DNA of 64,000 nt from Flavobacterium silvaticum (GTDB taxonomy: Bacteria > Bacteroidota > Bacteroidia > Flavobacteriales > Flavobacteriaceae). This document shows positions 51,689 to 61,403 of the stretch, in pieces. The notes under the pieces are model-generated. The model did no database searches and was not told where the DNA came from. It was given only the letters and a program-made list of their open reading frames with translations. Positions within the stretch are counted from its first letter, which is position 1. The number at the start of each line of letters is the position of its first letter. Location of the stretch: NCBI RefSeq assembly GCF_012911565.1, contig NZ_JAAMPU010000107.1, forward strand, positions 124,001 to 188,000, in the 5' to 3' direction. A program made the position numbers and the translations under genes.

Positions 51689-54600
51689 ATTCCTGCCTGT
51701 GCTTCTTTTTCGTATTGTTCGGCGTGTTCGAATTCCGGACGATGGACACGTTCACGTGACCACATGGAATAAATGGCCGGGATGACAAACAATGTAAGTA
51801 TAAGTGAAAATATGGTTCCGCCTACAATGACGACTCCCATCCCTATACGACTTGTGGCTGCGGCTCCAAGTGATAATGCAATCGGTAAGGCACCGAGTGA
51901 AATAGCCAGAGATGTCATTAAAATGGGTCGTAAACGTGCTTCCGATGCTTCGACAATCGCTTCCATTTTGGATTTCCCCTGTTCGCGAAGCTGGTTGGCG
52001 AATTCCACGATCAGGATTCCGTTTTTGGTTACAAGCCCAATAAGCATCACGGTCCCAATCTGGCTGAAGATATTCCACGTCTGCCCGAAAAGCCATAGCG
52101 AAAACAAGGCTCCGGCAACTGCCATAGGAACGGTCAGGATGATAATCAGCGGATCGAGGAAACTCTCGAATTGAGCCGCAAGAATCAGGTAAATCAATAA
52201 AAGCGCGAGGCCGAAAGCGAATAAGGTATTTGAGGAACTCTCGACGAAATCACGTGATTCGCCTCCAAGATCTGTCGTAAAGGTATCGTCGAGCACTTTG
52301 GCCTTGATGCGATCCATGGCATCGATTCCGTCGCCCATGCTTTTTCCGGGAGCAAGGCTGGCGGAGATGGTTGCAGACATATATCTGTTATTGTGATACA
52401 ACTGAGGTGGATTGCTTTTCTCATCGATTTTGACCACATTATCGAGCTGTATCAACTGGCCCGAAGTATTCTTTACAAACATTGAGGTCAGGTCCAGTGG
52501 CTTGGCGCGATCCTGCTCCTCGAACTGCCCCATGACCTGATATTGCTTGCCGTTCATCATAAAGTAACCGAAACGCTGGCCGCTGAGCGAAAGTTGCAGC
52601 GTTTGTGCCACATCAAGCACCGAAATTCCAAGGCTTTGCGCTTTTTCCCGATCGATGGTCACGTTGAGTTCGGGCTTGTTAAATTTAAGATTAACGTCGG
52701 TGTTTGAGAATGTCGGATCGTTGGCTGCTTCATCCATGAACTCAGGGATTTTCTTTTGTAATTGTTCGAAATCCTGTGCCTGGATTATGTATTGTATCGG
52801 AAAACCTCCGCGTCTGTTGACCGCAATGGTAGGTTGTTCCGAAACACTGACACGGGCTTCAGGATAACGCTTTGTCCATTTGGTCAAATCGGCTGCAATT
52901 TCCTTTTGGCTTCGGGTTCGCTCGTCGGGTTCGGTCAGGGCGATGCGGATTCTTCCGCTGTTTACGGCAGAGGAACCGAAACCTGGCGATGTAATGACCA
53001 ATGCGACTTTCTTTTCCGGGATCGAATCGTCGATCAACCGCGACATTTCATTCATGAACCGATCCATGTACTGATACGTTGCACCTTCGGGTCCGGTTAC
53101 GTTGACACCGACGAAACTCCTGTCGTCATAAGGTGCGGTTTCTTTCGGAAGGATAGAGAAGAAGAGTACGATAAGGCCAAGACATACTAATATGATAGGG
53201 AAACTGAGCCAGCGCCTGCCCATGAATTTCTTTAATGAAGCGGCATAGCCATCGTTCATTTTCTGGAAATACGGTTCGGTCAGGTCGTAGAATTTCGATT
53301 TTTTATGGACACCGCCTTTCATCAGGTACGCATTCAGCATTGGTGTCAACGTGAGCGATACGAATGCCGATATCAATACGGCCGCCCCAATCACGACACC
53401 GAATTCGCGGAACAATCGGCCCACAAATCCTTCAAGGAAAATAATAGGCAGGAAAACCGCGGCAAGCGTAATCGAAATGGAAATGACGGCAAAGAAGATT
53501 TCATTTGATCCGCGAATGGCCGCTTCAATAGGCGACATGCCTTCCTCGACTTTCTTGAAGATATTTTCGGTGACGACGATTCCATCATCCACAACCAAAC
53601 CTGTCGCGAGAACAATGGCCAGAAGCGTCAGTACGTTTACCGAAAATCCCATCAGGTACATGATAAAGAACGTCCCGATCAGTGAAACCGGAATATCAAT
53701 CAGCGGACGGAAAGCAATGGCCCAATCCCTGAAAAACAAGTAGATAATCAGGATTACCAGAATCAATGCGATAATCAGCGTTTCGGCTACTTCAGTTACG
53801 GAACGTTTGATGAAAACCGTATTGTCAATGGCAATATTGAGTTTGAAATCAGGAGGCAACGTCTTTTGCAGATGATCATACTGCTTATAGAATTCATCGG
53901 CAATGTCAATGTAATTCGTACCTGGTTGCGGAATGATGGCAAGGCCAACGAGGGGCAAACCAGATTCCTCCATGCTTGTCTCAAGGTTTTCAGGGCCTAA
54001 TTCAGCATAACCGATGTCGCTGAGTTTGACGATGCGATCGCCTTGTGCCAGGATGATGATATTGTTGAACTGTTTCGGATCGGACAGGTTTCCCATCGTT
54101 TTGACCGTAAGCTCCGTGTTCACGCCAGTGAGTTTACCCGATGGCAGTTCGACGTTCTGTGCTTCAAGTGCCGTACGCACATCAGAAACTGTCACGCCGT
54201 ATGCATTGAGTTTCACCGGATCTATCCACAGCCGCATTGCATATTTTTTCTGTCCCCAGATTTGGACGGAACTTACGCCGGGAATCGTCTGCAACCGTTC
54301 CGCAATCACGTTTTCGGCATAATCGCTGAGTTGCAATACATCACGTGAATCGCTTTGGACAGTCATCGTGATTATAGGTTCTGAATCGGCATCTGCTTTC
54401 GAAACCACCGGAGGCGCATCGATATCCTGTGGCAAACTTCGGACAGCCTGGGAAACCTTGTCGCGAACATCGTTGGCCGCTTCTTCAAGGTTTTTTTCGA
54501 GCTTGAATTCGATGGTGATATTACTTGAGCCCTGGTTACTCGAGGATGTAATGTTACGGATACCGTCGATTTGGTTGATCGCTTTCTCCAGAGGTTCGGT

Positions 54601-54789
54601 AATCTGTGATTCGATGATGTCCGCATTCGCACCGGTGTATGTCGTACGAACCGATATCTGGGCCGGATCGATAGAAGGAAATTCCCGGATTCCTAAATAC
54701 GTATAACCAATCACGCCAAAAAGAATGATCGCAAGGTTCATCACTATCGTCATCACCGGACGCTTTATGCTCGTGGTAGAAAGACTCAT
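51685..54789 (-). CDS. RND multidrug efflux transporter (AcrB/HAE1 type)
   Basis: A 1034-residue inner-membrane proton-drug antiporter with 12 expected membrane helices and two large periplasmic loops. The opening SIKRPVMTIVMNLAIILFGVIGYTYLGIREFPSIDP is typical of the HAE1 class, and the proton relay aspartates appear in LATGLVVDDGIVVTENI (about 410). Substrates may be drugs, detergents or bile-like compounds; they cannot be read from sequence. It overlaps both neighbours by four bases. Confidence 0.95.
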   Translation of the reverse strand: MSLSTTSIKRPVMTIVMNLAIILFGVIGYTYLGIREFPSIDPAQISVRTTYTGANADIIESQITEPLEKAINQIDGIRNITSSSNQGSSNITIEFKLEKNLEEAANDVRDKVSQAVRSLPQDIDAPPVVSKADADSEPIITMTVQSDSRDVLQLSDYAENVIAERLQTIPGVSSVQIWGQKKYAMRLWIDPVKLNAYGVTVSDVRTALEAQNVELPSGKLTGVNTELTVKTMGNLSDPKQFNNIIILAQGDRIVKLSDIGYAELGPENLETSMEESGLPLVGLAIIPQPGTNYIDIADEFYKQYDHLQKTLPPDFKLNIAIDNTVFIKRSVTEVAETLIIALILVILIIYLFFRDWAIAFRPLIDIPVSLIGTFFIMYLMGFSVNVLTLLAIVLATGLVVDDGIVVTENIFKKVEEGMSPIEAAIRGSNEIFFAVISISITLAAVFLPIIFLEGFVGRLFREFGVVIGAAVLISAFVSLTLTPMLNAYLMKGGVHKKSKFYDLTEPYFQKMNDGYAASLKKFMGRRWLSFPIILVCLGLIVLFFSILPKETAPYDDRSFVGVNVTGPEGATYQYMDRFMNEMSRLIDDSIPEKKVALVITSPGFGSSAVNSGRIRIALTEPDERTRSQKEIAADLTKWTKRYPEARVSVSEQPTIAVNRRGGFPIQYIIQAQDFEQLQKKIPEFMDEAANDPTFSNTDVNLKFNKPELNVTIDREKAQSLGISVLDVAQTLQLSLSGQRFGYFMMNGKQYQVMGQFEEQDRAKPLDLTSMFVKNTSGQLIQLDNVVKIDEKSNPPQLYHNNRYMSATISASLAPGKSMGDGIDAMDRIKAKVLDDTFTTDLGGESRDFVESSSNTLFAFGLALLLIYLILAAQFESFLDPLIIILTVPMAVAGALFSLWLFGQTWNIFSQIGTVMLIGLVTKNGILIVEFANQLREQGKSKMEAIVEASEARLRPILMTSLAISLGALPIALSLGAAATSRIGMGVVIVGGTIFSLILTLFVIPAIYSMWSRERVHRPEFEHAEQYEKEAQAGI

Positions 54790-55850
54790 TTGGTGATCTG
54801 TTTTTGGATCGAGACTTTTACCGGCGTACTGTCTTTGAGTGTCATGACTCCCGTTGTGATTACCGTATCACCGGCTTTGATACCGCTTAAAACCAATATC
54901 TCAGCTTGTGTGCGTGTCGCGGTTTCAACCATGACTTCTTTCGCTTTTCCATCTTTTGAAATGAAAACCTTCTTTCCGTTCTGGACTGGGACGACGGCTT
55001 CGGTAGGAACCACGATGGCATTGGCAATCTGTTGTAACGGCAAAAGCACATTGGCAAACGTTCCGGGCAAGAGTTTACCATCGGGGTTTTGTGCAATGGC
55101 ACGAAGACGCAACGTTCTGGTGTCTGTCGCGATTTCAGGTTCTATTGCGTAAATTTTGGCAGAGAATTTTTTGTCCTGTCCGGCAATGGTAAAAGCTATT
55201 TCAGAACCCGTCTTGATTTGTGATGCATATTTTTCAGGAACCGAGAACGTAATCTTGACCTGTGAGCTGTTGACCAGTTTGGCGATGACAGTCGTAGGAT
55301 CTACATATGTTCCGGGGGAAATGGCACGAAGCCCGATGGTTCCTGAGAACGGCGCACGCACACTCGCTTTGCCAATCTGGGCCTGGATCAATTGGGTTTC
55401 CGCTTTTGCCGATTTGAAATCTGCGGTCGCGATATCGAATTCCTCTTTGCTGATGGCTTCTTTGTCGAGAAGCAATTTGGCGCGCCTGGCATTTTCCGAA
55501 GCAAGGCTCTGTGCTGTTTGCGCTTTTGATAATTGGGCGCGCAGTTCAATGTCGTTTACGGTGAATAATACCTGTCCCTGGCTCACGTGGTTGCCTTCTG
55601 AAAACAATATCTTTTCCACGATTCCCGATACTTCGCTCCGTATATCGACCTGTTCGTTAGCCTCGATTGACCCAGCAATTTCAAGATTGTTCTCAAAATT
55701 CTGTGGTGTCGCGACAATGCCGGAAAGTGCCGTGGGTTTCTTTGGGCCGTTATCTTTGGCGGTTTCTGATTTATTCTCAGAGATCCGATGATAAATGAGA
55801 TAGGCAAGACCAAGTGCCAGAATGGTATAGACAATGTATTTTATCTTCAT
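54786..55850 (-). CDS. RND efflux periplasmic adaptor (MFP)
   Basis: A 354-residue membrane-fusion protein with one N-terminal membrane segment or signal anchor (about 4-22), a lipoyl-like domain (EVSGIVEKILFSEGNHVSQGQVLFTVND), a helical hairpin (about 110-160) and beta-barrel domains. It links the RND pump to TolC. The ATG at 55850 (MKIKYIVY) is preferred to a TTG at 55877, which lies within the -7 box. It is the first gene of the operon and follows recG. Confidence 0.92.
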   Translation of the reverse strand: MKIKYIVYTILALGLAYLIYHRISENKSETAKDNGPKKPTALSGIVATPQNFENNLEIAGSIEANEQVDIRSEVSGIVEKILFSEGNHVSQGQVLFTVNDIELRAQLSKAQTAQSLASENARRAKLLLDKEAISKEEFDIATADFKSAKAETQLIQAQIGKASVRAPFSGTIGLRAISPGTYVDPTTVIAKLVNSSQVKITFSVPEKYASQIKTGSEIAFTIAGQDKKFSAKIYAIEPEIATDTRTLRLRAIAQNPDGKLLPGTFANVLLPLQQIANAIVVPTEAVVPVQNGKKVFISKDGKAKEVMVETATRTQAEILVLSGIKAGDTVITTGVMTLKDSTPVKVSIQKQITK

Positions 55851-55874
55851 ATATAAAGGCGTAAACCGTTGAAG

Positions 55875-55907
55875 CAAAACTAAGGTTCTGACAAAGCCCT
55901 GACGAAA
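55875..55907 (-). promoter_or_regulatory. Promoter of the efflux operon
   Basis: The minus strand has TTTC (55907-55904), a 21-nt spacer and a perfect -7 box TAGTTTTG (55882-55875), 25 nt before the MFP ATG. Confidence 0.55.
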
Positions 55908-55964
55908 CCGTTAGAAATTTTTTAACATCAAGTTGCTTATAAATCTGACGAAATGCATTCGTCA
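55889..55964. promoter_or_regulatory. TGACGAA repeats before the efflux operon (putative operator)
   Basis: TGACAAA at 55889, TGACGAA at 55899 and 55946, and the inverted TTCGTCA at 55958-55964. The last two form a palindrome with a 5-nt centre. They overlap and lie upstream of the operon promoter, where a repressor would bind. No TetR-type gene is adjacent. Confidence 0.45.
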
Positions 55965-55965
55965 T

Positions 55966-58071
55966 TTAACTGATGTAATTCCAGATGTTCGATTTTCGTG
56001 TCAGTTCGTGATAGACTTTTGCAACAATAGCGTGTTCCGGCTTTACCAATGGGGCATCTTCTTTAAGTAATTTGAGTGCGACATTTCTCGCAAGCTGCAG
56101 AATATCCCTGTCCCTGACGATATCGGCGATGCGAAGGTTCAAGACGCCGCTTTGCTGTGTCCCCATCAAATCACCAGGGCCGCGAAGTTTAAGATCGACT
56201 TCGGCAATTTCAAATCCGTCGTTGGTGCGCACCATGGTTTCCAGACGGGTTTGCGTGTCCGACGACAATTTGAACGACGTCATCAAAATACAATAACTCT
56301 GTTCGGCCCCACGACCCACACGTCCGCGCAGCTGATGCAATTGGGACAACCCGAAACGCTCGGCACTTTCAATGACCATGACACTCGCATTCGGGACGTT
56401 GACACCCACTTCAATCACCGTTGTCGCTACCATTATGTTGGTTTTGCCTTGGGAGAAGCGTTCCATTTCGGCATCTTTTTCGGCAGGTTTCATCTGTCCG
56501 TGCACCATTGAAACCGAATATTGGGGCAACGGAAAATCACGTGAGATGCTTTCATATCCGTCCATCAAATCTTTGAAATCCATTTTTTCTGACTCCTGTA
56601 TCAGTGGATAGACGATGTACACCTGTCGGCCTTTGGCAATTTCATCCTTGAGGAATTTCCAAACTTTGAGCCGGTTCGAATCATACCGATGCACCGTCTG
56701 TATCGGTTTTCTTCCGGGCGGCAATTCATCTATGACCGATACATCCAGATCGCCGTACAAACTCATGGCAAGCGTCCGCGGGATAGGAGTGGCCGTCATG
56801 ACAAGAACATGGGGAGGTATTTCACTTTTCTTCCAAAGCTTCGATCGTTGCTCGACCCCAAACCGGTGTTGCTCATCAATTACGGCCAGCCCAAGGTTTT
56901 CAAACTGCACCTTGTCTTCCAAAAGCGCATGGGTACCTATTAATATATGCAGCTTTCCGGTGATGAGTTCTTCGTGGATGAGTTTGCGTTCGGCAGTTTT
57001 GGTCGAACCCGTCAATAGCTTTATGTTGATGCCAAGGCCGTTTGCCAAATCAGATAATCCCCGGAAATGCTGGTTGGCGAGGATTTCCGTAGGTGCCATC
57101 AAACAACTCTGGAAACCGTTGTCTAGCGCAATCAGCATGGACATCAAAGCTACGATTGTCTTTCCGGAACCTACGTCGCCCTGGAGCAATCGGTTCATTT
57201 GTGCATTAGTCGCCATGTCGTTGCGGATTTCCCTGATGACTCGTTTTTGGGCATCGGTCAGTTCAAACGGCAAATGCCTGTGGTAAAATGCGTTGAAATA
57301 GTCGCCTACGACCGTAAAGGCATGACCCTGGATTTTGTGTTTCCGGATCAGGTTGTTCATAAGCAGGCGAACCTGGATGTAAAACAATTCCTCGAATTTG
57401 AGCCGGAACTGCGCCTTTGCCAGATGTTCGTTGCTTTTTGGGAAATGGATGTTGAACAAGGCGTCCGGTTTTTTCATCAGGTTCATTTGCTCAATCTGGT
57501 AATCGGGCAAGGTTTCGGCAAAATTTCCACCGGTTTCCAGAAAAAGATTTTGCATCATATTCGAAACCACACGGGAAGTGATATTTTTTTTACTGAGGTT
57601 TTCGGTAGACGGATAAACGGCCTGCAAAGCCGATCTCAATTGCTGCTGATGCTGGTCGAGCGGCTCCATTTCCGGATGCGCCATGTTGACCTGGTTCCCG
57701 AATTGGTTGATCTTTCCGAAAACAACCATCGGAACGTTGATTTTTATGGTGTCGCGGATCCATTTCTGGCCCTTGAACCAAACGAGTTCGAGTTGGCCGG
57801 TATCATCAACAAAAGTTGCAGTCAACCGATTTTGTCCGCGTTTGCCTTCGATGGTCTTAAGATGCACTATTTTGCCGATAATCTGGACTTCGGCCATAGT
57901 GTTGCGAAGTTCAGCGATCTTATAGTATTTGGTCCGGTCGATGTATCGGGTGGGGAAGAATTGCAATAAATCTGCGTAAGTACTTATTCCGAGTTCCCTG
58001 CGAAGCAACTGTGCACGGTTCGGCCCAACGCCTTTGAGATATTCTATGGGAGTTTGCAATTGGTCAGACAT
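55966..58071 (-). CDS. recG: ATP-dependent DNA helicase RecG
   Basis: A 701-residue branch-migration helicase that regresses stalled forks. It has an N-terminal wedge/OB domain (about 1-200), Walker A GDVGSGKTIVAL (about 300), the DEQH box in VIDEQHRFGVEQRSKLW, and helicase motifs ATTVIEVGVNVPNASVM and QLRGRVGRG. The length is slightly above that of E. coli RecG (693). A degenerate -7 box TATATTCG lies at 58100-58093. Confidence 0.95.
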   Translation of the reverse strand: MSDQLQTPIEYLKGVGPNRAQLLRRELGISTYADLLQFFPTRYIDRTKYYKIAELRNTMAEVQIIGKIVHLKTIEGKRGQNRLTATFVDDTGQLELVWFKGQKWIRDTIKINVPMVVFGKINQFGNQVNMAHPEMEPLDQHQQQLRSALQAVYPSTENLSKKNITSRVVSNMMQNLFLETGGNFAETLPDYQIEQMNLMKKPDALFNIHFPKSNEHLAKAQFRLKFEELFYIQVRLLMNNLIRKHKIQGHAFTVVGDYFNAFYHRHLPFELTDAQKRVIREIRNDMATNAQMNRLLQGDVGSGKTIVALMSMLIALDNGFQSCLMAPTEILANQHFRGLSDLANGLGINIKLLTGSTKTAERKLIHEELITGKLHILIGTHALLEDKVQFENLGLAVIDEQHRFGVEQRSKLWKKSEIPPHVLVMTATPIPRTLAMSLYGDLDVSVIDELPPGRKPIQTVHRYDSNRLKVWKFLKDEIAKGRQVYIVYPLIQESEKMDFKDLMDGYESISRDFPLPQYSVSMVHGQMKPAEKDAEMERFSQGKTNIMVATTVIEVGVNVPNASVMVIESAERFGLSQLHQLRGRVGRGAEQSYCILMTSFKLSSDTQTRLETMVRTNDGFEIAEVDLKLRGPGDLMGTQQSGVLNLRIADIVRDRDILQLARNVALKLLKEDAPLVKPEHAIVAKVYHELTRKSNIWNYIS

Positions 58072-58214
58072 AACTGTATGGCGAATAAAAAACGAATATA
58101 AGACATTTGGGAATCCGGAAGAAACCGTGACGTTAAATTGAATCAGATGTGCCGGTCGTTTTCGTCGGTTTTGCGTATTTTTATCGGAACCAATCTTCGA
58201 ATACGATTTCCTGA

Positions 58215-60305
58215 ATGAAATATTTACTGCTGCTTTGCTTTACTTTTTGCTTTGCCCAAAAATCAGCTTCGGACAAAAAACAACAAATTGATTTTGTAGA
58301 CTTTAAATCGGTTCACGCGAATCTATCGTTCCATTTTCAAAAACAGGAAGTTTCCGGCGACGTCACCTTTGAGTTCGAGGTAAAAAAGAATCCCGATACC
58401 ATTTCGATCGATGCCGTTTCGATGGAAATCCCCGATGTTACCCTCAACGGTAAAATTTCACCTTTCATCAATTCCGGCAAAAAAATAAAACTGTACAAGG
58501 GCTACAAAAAAGGGAAGAACACGTTGGTTTTCCATTATTCGGCTCACCCAAAACAAGCATTGTATTTTGTATCGGCACCTAATAATAACATTCAGATCTG
58601 GACTCAGGGACAAGGAAAATACACGAGTAACTGGTTCCCGAGTTTTGACGATGCCAATGAAAAGCTGATCTTTTCCCTATCGCTGACATATGCTTCCGAT
58701 TATACGGTAATCAGCAACGGTCAGCTTAACAAATCGCGTGAATTCAACGGCCAGAAAATCTGGGATTATAGCATGGATGACCCAATGAGTTCCTATCTGC
58801 TTATGCTCGCCATTGGAAAATTCGATAAGAAAACCATAACGGCAGACAGCGGAACGACATCCGAACTTTATCTCGAACCTACCGAAATGGCTGATAAATG
58901 GGAACCGACATACAGGTATTCCAAACAGATTTTCGACTTCCTTGAAAAAGAAACCATTCCATACGCGTGGAAAATGTACCGTCAGATTCCGGTTCGGGAT
59001 TTTTTATACGGAGGCATGGAAAATACCTCTTCGACTCTATTTACAAGGGATTATGTGGTTGACAGTATTGGGTTCAACGATCGCAATTATGTGAATGTAA
59101 ATGGGCATGAACTTGCGCATCAGTGGTTCGGTGATTTGGTTACGGCAAAATCAGGCGAGCATCACTGGCTTCAGGAAGGATTCGCGACTTATTATGCATT
59201 GTTGGCCGAACGCGAGGTTTTTGGGGACGATTACTTCTATTGGAAATTATACGAAAATGCAGAAACCATCCAGCAAGCCTCAAAGACCGATACGATTCCG
59301 ATCCTAAATGCCAAGGCCAGTTCGACGACGTATTATCAAAAAGGAGCGTGGGCGCTGCACATTTTAAGGGAAACGGTAGGGGAAGATAATTTCCGCAAAG
59401 CCGTGAGGAATTACCTGGACAAATACAAATTCACGAATGTCGATACAAAGGAATTCCTTGACGAAGTGTACAAAGTGAAATCATTCGACCGCGACCGATT
59501 TGAAAAAACGTGGCTTAAGAGCGGAAAATTCGAAGTGGCCGAAGCCTTGCAATCGTTATCTAAAAATCAATTCATGCGCGATTATTTCGAACTTGGGAGC
59601 CTTGCGGACAAACCATTTGCAGATAAGAAAAACCGGTTTATGGACGTATTGCATTCGGATGCCTATTACCCGATAAAACAGGAAGTCATTTATCAGTCCA
59701 TCGAAATCCCTTTTGAAGAAAAAAAGGAATTGTTGCGTGCGGCAATGGCCACAAAAGACGTGGAAGTGCGACAGGTTGTGGCCCAGACACTCAAGAAAAT
59801 ACCTGCTGAATTCCAATCGGAATATGAAAGTTTACTGACGGATGCATCGTACATAACCCGTGAAATAACGTTGAATGCCTTATGTCGGGAATTCCCTGAA
59901 AAACGTTCTTTCTATCTGGACCAGACTGACGGACAGATTGGCCTCAACGACAAAAACATCCGGTTGCTCTGGCTGACGCTGGCTTTGAAGACTGAGGGTT
60001 ATCGTCCGGATAAAAAAGCAGCGTATTACGATGAATTGCTTGCAAATGCCCAACCGGGCGAAGAAGGAAGCGTGCGTCAAAGTGCCATGCAGAAGTTGCT
60101 TTTCATAGACAAAGGCGATTCCAATGTATTGCCGTTACTCGCAAAAGCACTTGTCCATCAAAAATGGCAACTGACGAAATTTGCCCGGGATACCATCCGC
60201 GAAAAACTCAAACTGACAAATACCCGAAAGTTTTACGAAGAGCTTCTGCCTTCATTGTCAGCAGATGAACAAGTCCAACTTAAAAGATTACTCGACGAAA
60301 AATGA
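58215..60305 (+). CDS. M1-family aminopeptidase
   Basis: A 696-residue secreted zinc aminopeptidase with a signal peptide (1-14, ending CFAQ). The exopeptidase motif GGMENTSS (about 270) and the zinc motif HELAHQWFGDLVTAKSGEHHWLQE (His298, His302, Glu321; HEXXH-18-E) are intact. A HEAT-like helical C-terminal domain follows (about 450-696). It removes N-terminal residues from peptides in the periplasm. Its stop overlaps the patatin gene by four bases (ATGA). Confidence 0.92.
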   Translation: MKYLLLLCFTFCFAQKSASDKKQQIDFVDFKSVHANLSFHFQKQEVSGDVTFEFEVKKNPDTISIDAVSMEIPDVTLNGKISPFINSGKKIKLYKGYKKGKNTLVFHYSAHPKQALYFVSAPNNNIQIWTQGQGKYTSNWFPSFDDANEKLIFSLSLTYASDYTVISNGQLNKSREFNGQKIWDYSMDDPMSSYLLMLAIGKFDKKTITADSGTTSELYLEPTEMADKWEPTYRYSKQIFDFLEKETIPYAWKMYRQIPVRDFLYGGMENTSSTLFTRDYVVDSIGFNDRNYVNVNGHELAHQWFGDLVTAKSGEHHWLQEGFATYYALLAEREVFGDDYFYWKLYENAETIQQASKTDTIPILNAKASSTTYYQKGAWALHILRETVGEDNFRKAVRNYLDKYKFTNVDTKEFLDEVYKVKSFDRDRFEKTWLKSGKFEVAEALQSLSKNQFMRDYFELGSLADKPFADKKNRFMDVLHSDAYYPIKQEVIYQSIEIPFEEKKELLRAAMATKDVEVRQVVAQTLKKIPAEFQSEYESLLTDASYITREITLNALCREFPEKRSFYLDQTDGQIGLNDKNIRLLWLTLALKTEGYRPDKKAAYYDELLANAQPGEEGSVRQSAMQKLLFIDKGDSNVLPLLAKALVHQKWQLTKFARDTIREKLKLTNTRKFYEELLPSLSADEQVQLKRLLDEK

Positions 60306-61207
60306 GGGCACTTGTCATATCAGGAGGCGGCAGTAAAGGTGCATTCGCAGGTGGTGTCGCACAGTATCTAATGGAAGAAAAAGGGTATTTGTATGATTTG
60401 CTTATCGGCACATCTACAGGAAGTCTATTGATCCCGCACCTGGCATTGGGGAATGTGGATAAAATCCGGAGCATCTATACCAATGTCAGCATGGAGAAAA
60501 TTTTCAACATCAATCCGTTCATCGTCAAGAAGCGCAATGGTGTTGAATCTGTAGCCATCAATCATTTTAATGTCATCTGGCAATTCATACGCGGCAGGAG
60601 GACGTTTGGCGAAAGCAAAAAATTGCGTTCCTATATCCGCAAGAATTTCACCAGGGCGGAATTCGACCAGCTTAAAGCCTCGAACTGCAATATCGTGGTC
60701 ACCGTAACCAACCTGTCGCGAAATGAGGTAGAGTATAAGTGCATCAAAGATTTCAATTATGACCAGTTTTGCGACTGGATCTGGATTTCATGCAACTATG
60801 TTCCGTTTATGAGCCTGGTGCGTAAACAAGGTTCGGAATATGGAGACGGCGGATTTTCAAGCCTTGTTCCGATTCGGGAGGCTATCGAACGCGGTGCAAC
60901 CGAAATTGATGTGGTAATCCTGGAGACTGAAACGTTGGCATCTCCAAAAGCCATCGGGAAGAACCCTTTTTCTCTTATGGTAAATTTGTTTGGCACGTTG
61001 CTCGACCAGGTTGAAAAACACGACATCACCATTGGAAAACTCGCTGCCAACAACAAAAACGTCAAGCTTAATCTGTACTATACGCCAACCTCACTGACTA
61101 CCAATGCCTTGGTTTTCAATAAACACAGCATGACGCGCTGGTGGAGAGAAGGGTATGAGTATGCGCAGAATAAGAGTGAATTGATGAGCGAAGTTAAGGC
61201 GCTTTAA
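60302..61207 (+). CDS. Patatin-like phospholipase
   Basis: A 301-residue patatin-fold lipid acyl hydrolase. The oxyanion-hole motif is SGGGSKGAF (residues 7-15), the nucleophile is Ser38 in GTSTG, and the dyad Asp is in YGDGG (about 181). No signal peptide is seen, so it acts in the cytoplasm or at the inner membrane face. It is translationally coupled to the M1 aminopeptidase gene. Confidence 0.9.
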   Translation: MRALVISGGGSKGAFAGGVAQYLMEEKGYLYDLLIGTSTGSLLIPHLALGNVDKIRSIYTNVSMEKIFNINPFIVKKRNGVESVAINHFNVIWQFIRGRRTFGESKKLRSYIRKNFTRAEFDQLKASNCNIVVTVTNLSRNEVEYKCIKDFNYDQFCDWIWISCNYVPFMSLVRKQGSEYGDGGFSSLVPIREAIERGATEIDVVILETETLASPKAIGKNPFSLMVNLFGTLLDQVEKHDITIGKLAANNKNVKLNLYYTPTSLTTNALVFNKHSMTRWWREGYEYAQNKSELMSEVKAL

Positions 61208-61238
61208 ATAATAATCCTGCGCAACCTTCTGAACCGTT

Positions 61239-61358
61239 TGTGACAAAAAAAATATTTTCAAAAAATTGTCACACCAACTGTGACAAAAAAATATTTTTAA
61301 AATAAATGTCACACAACCTGTGACAAAATTCTGTTTTGATTTTTTTTGTCACGCAACC
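61239..61358. repeat. Three 40-bp tandem repeats with internal inverted arms
   Basis: Units at 61239-61278, 61279-61318 and 61319-61358 are each exactly 40 bp. Each begins TGTGACA, runs through A/T-rich sequence and ends TGTCAC(A/G)C plus CAAC or AACC, so that GTGACA and TGTCAC form an inverted pair within every unit. The array fills most of the 196-nt gap before the lipoprotein gene. Confidence 0.8.
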
Positions 61359-61403
61359 CTTTGAGTTATCTCTCGTCCGGTTATCACAACCAATAAATAG
61401 CTC

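Noticed and set aside
61239..61358. CRISPR-like array
   Set aside because: There are only three units with no distinct spacers; the middle parts are related A/T-rich sequence and no cas gene is nearby.
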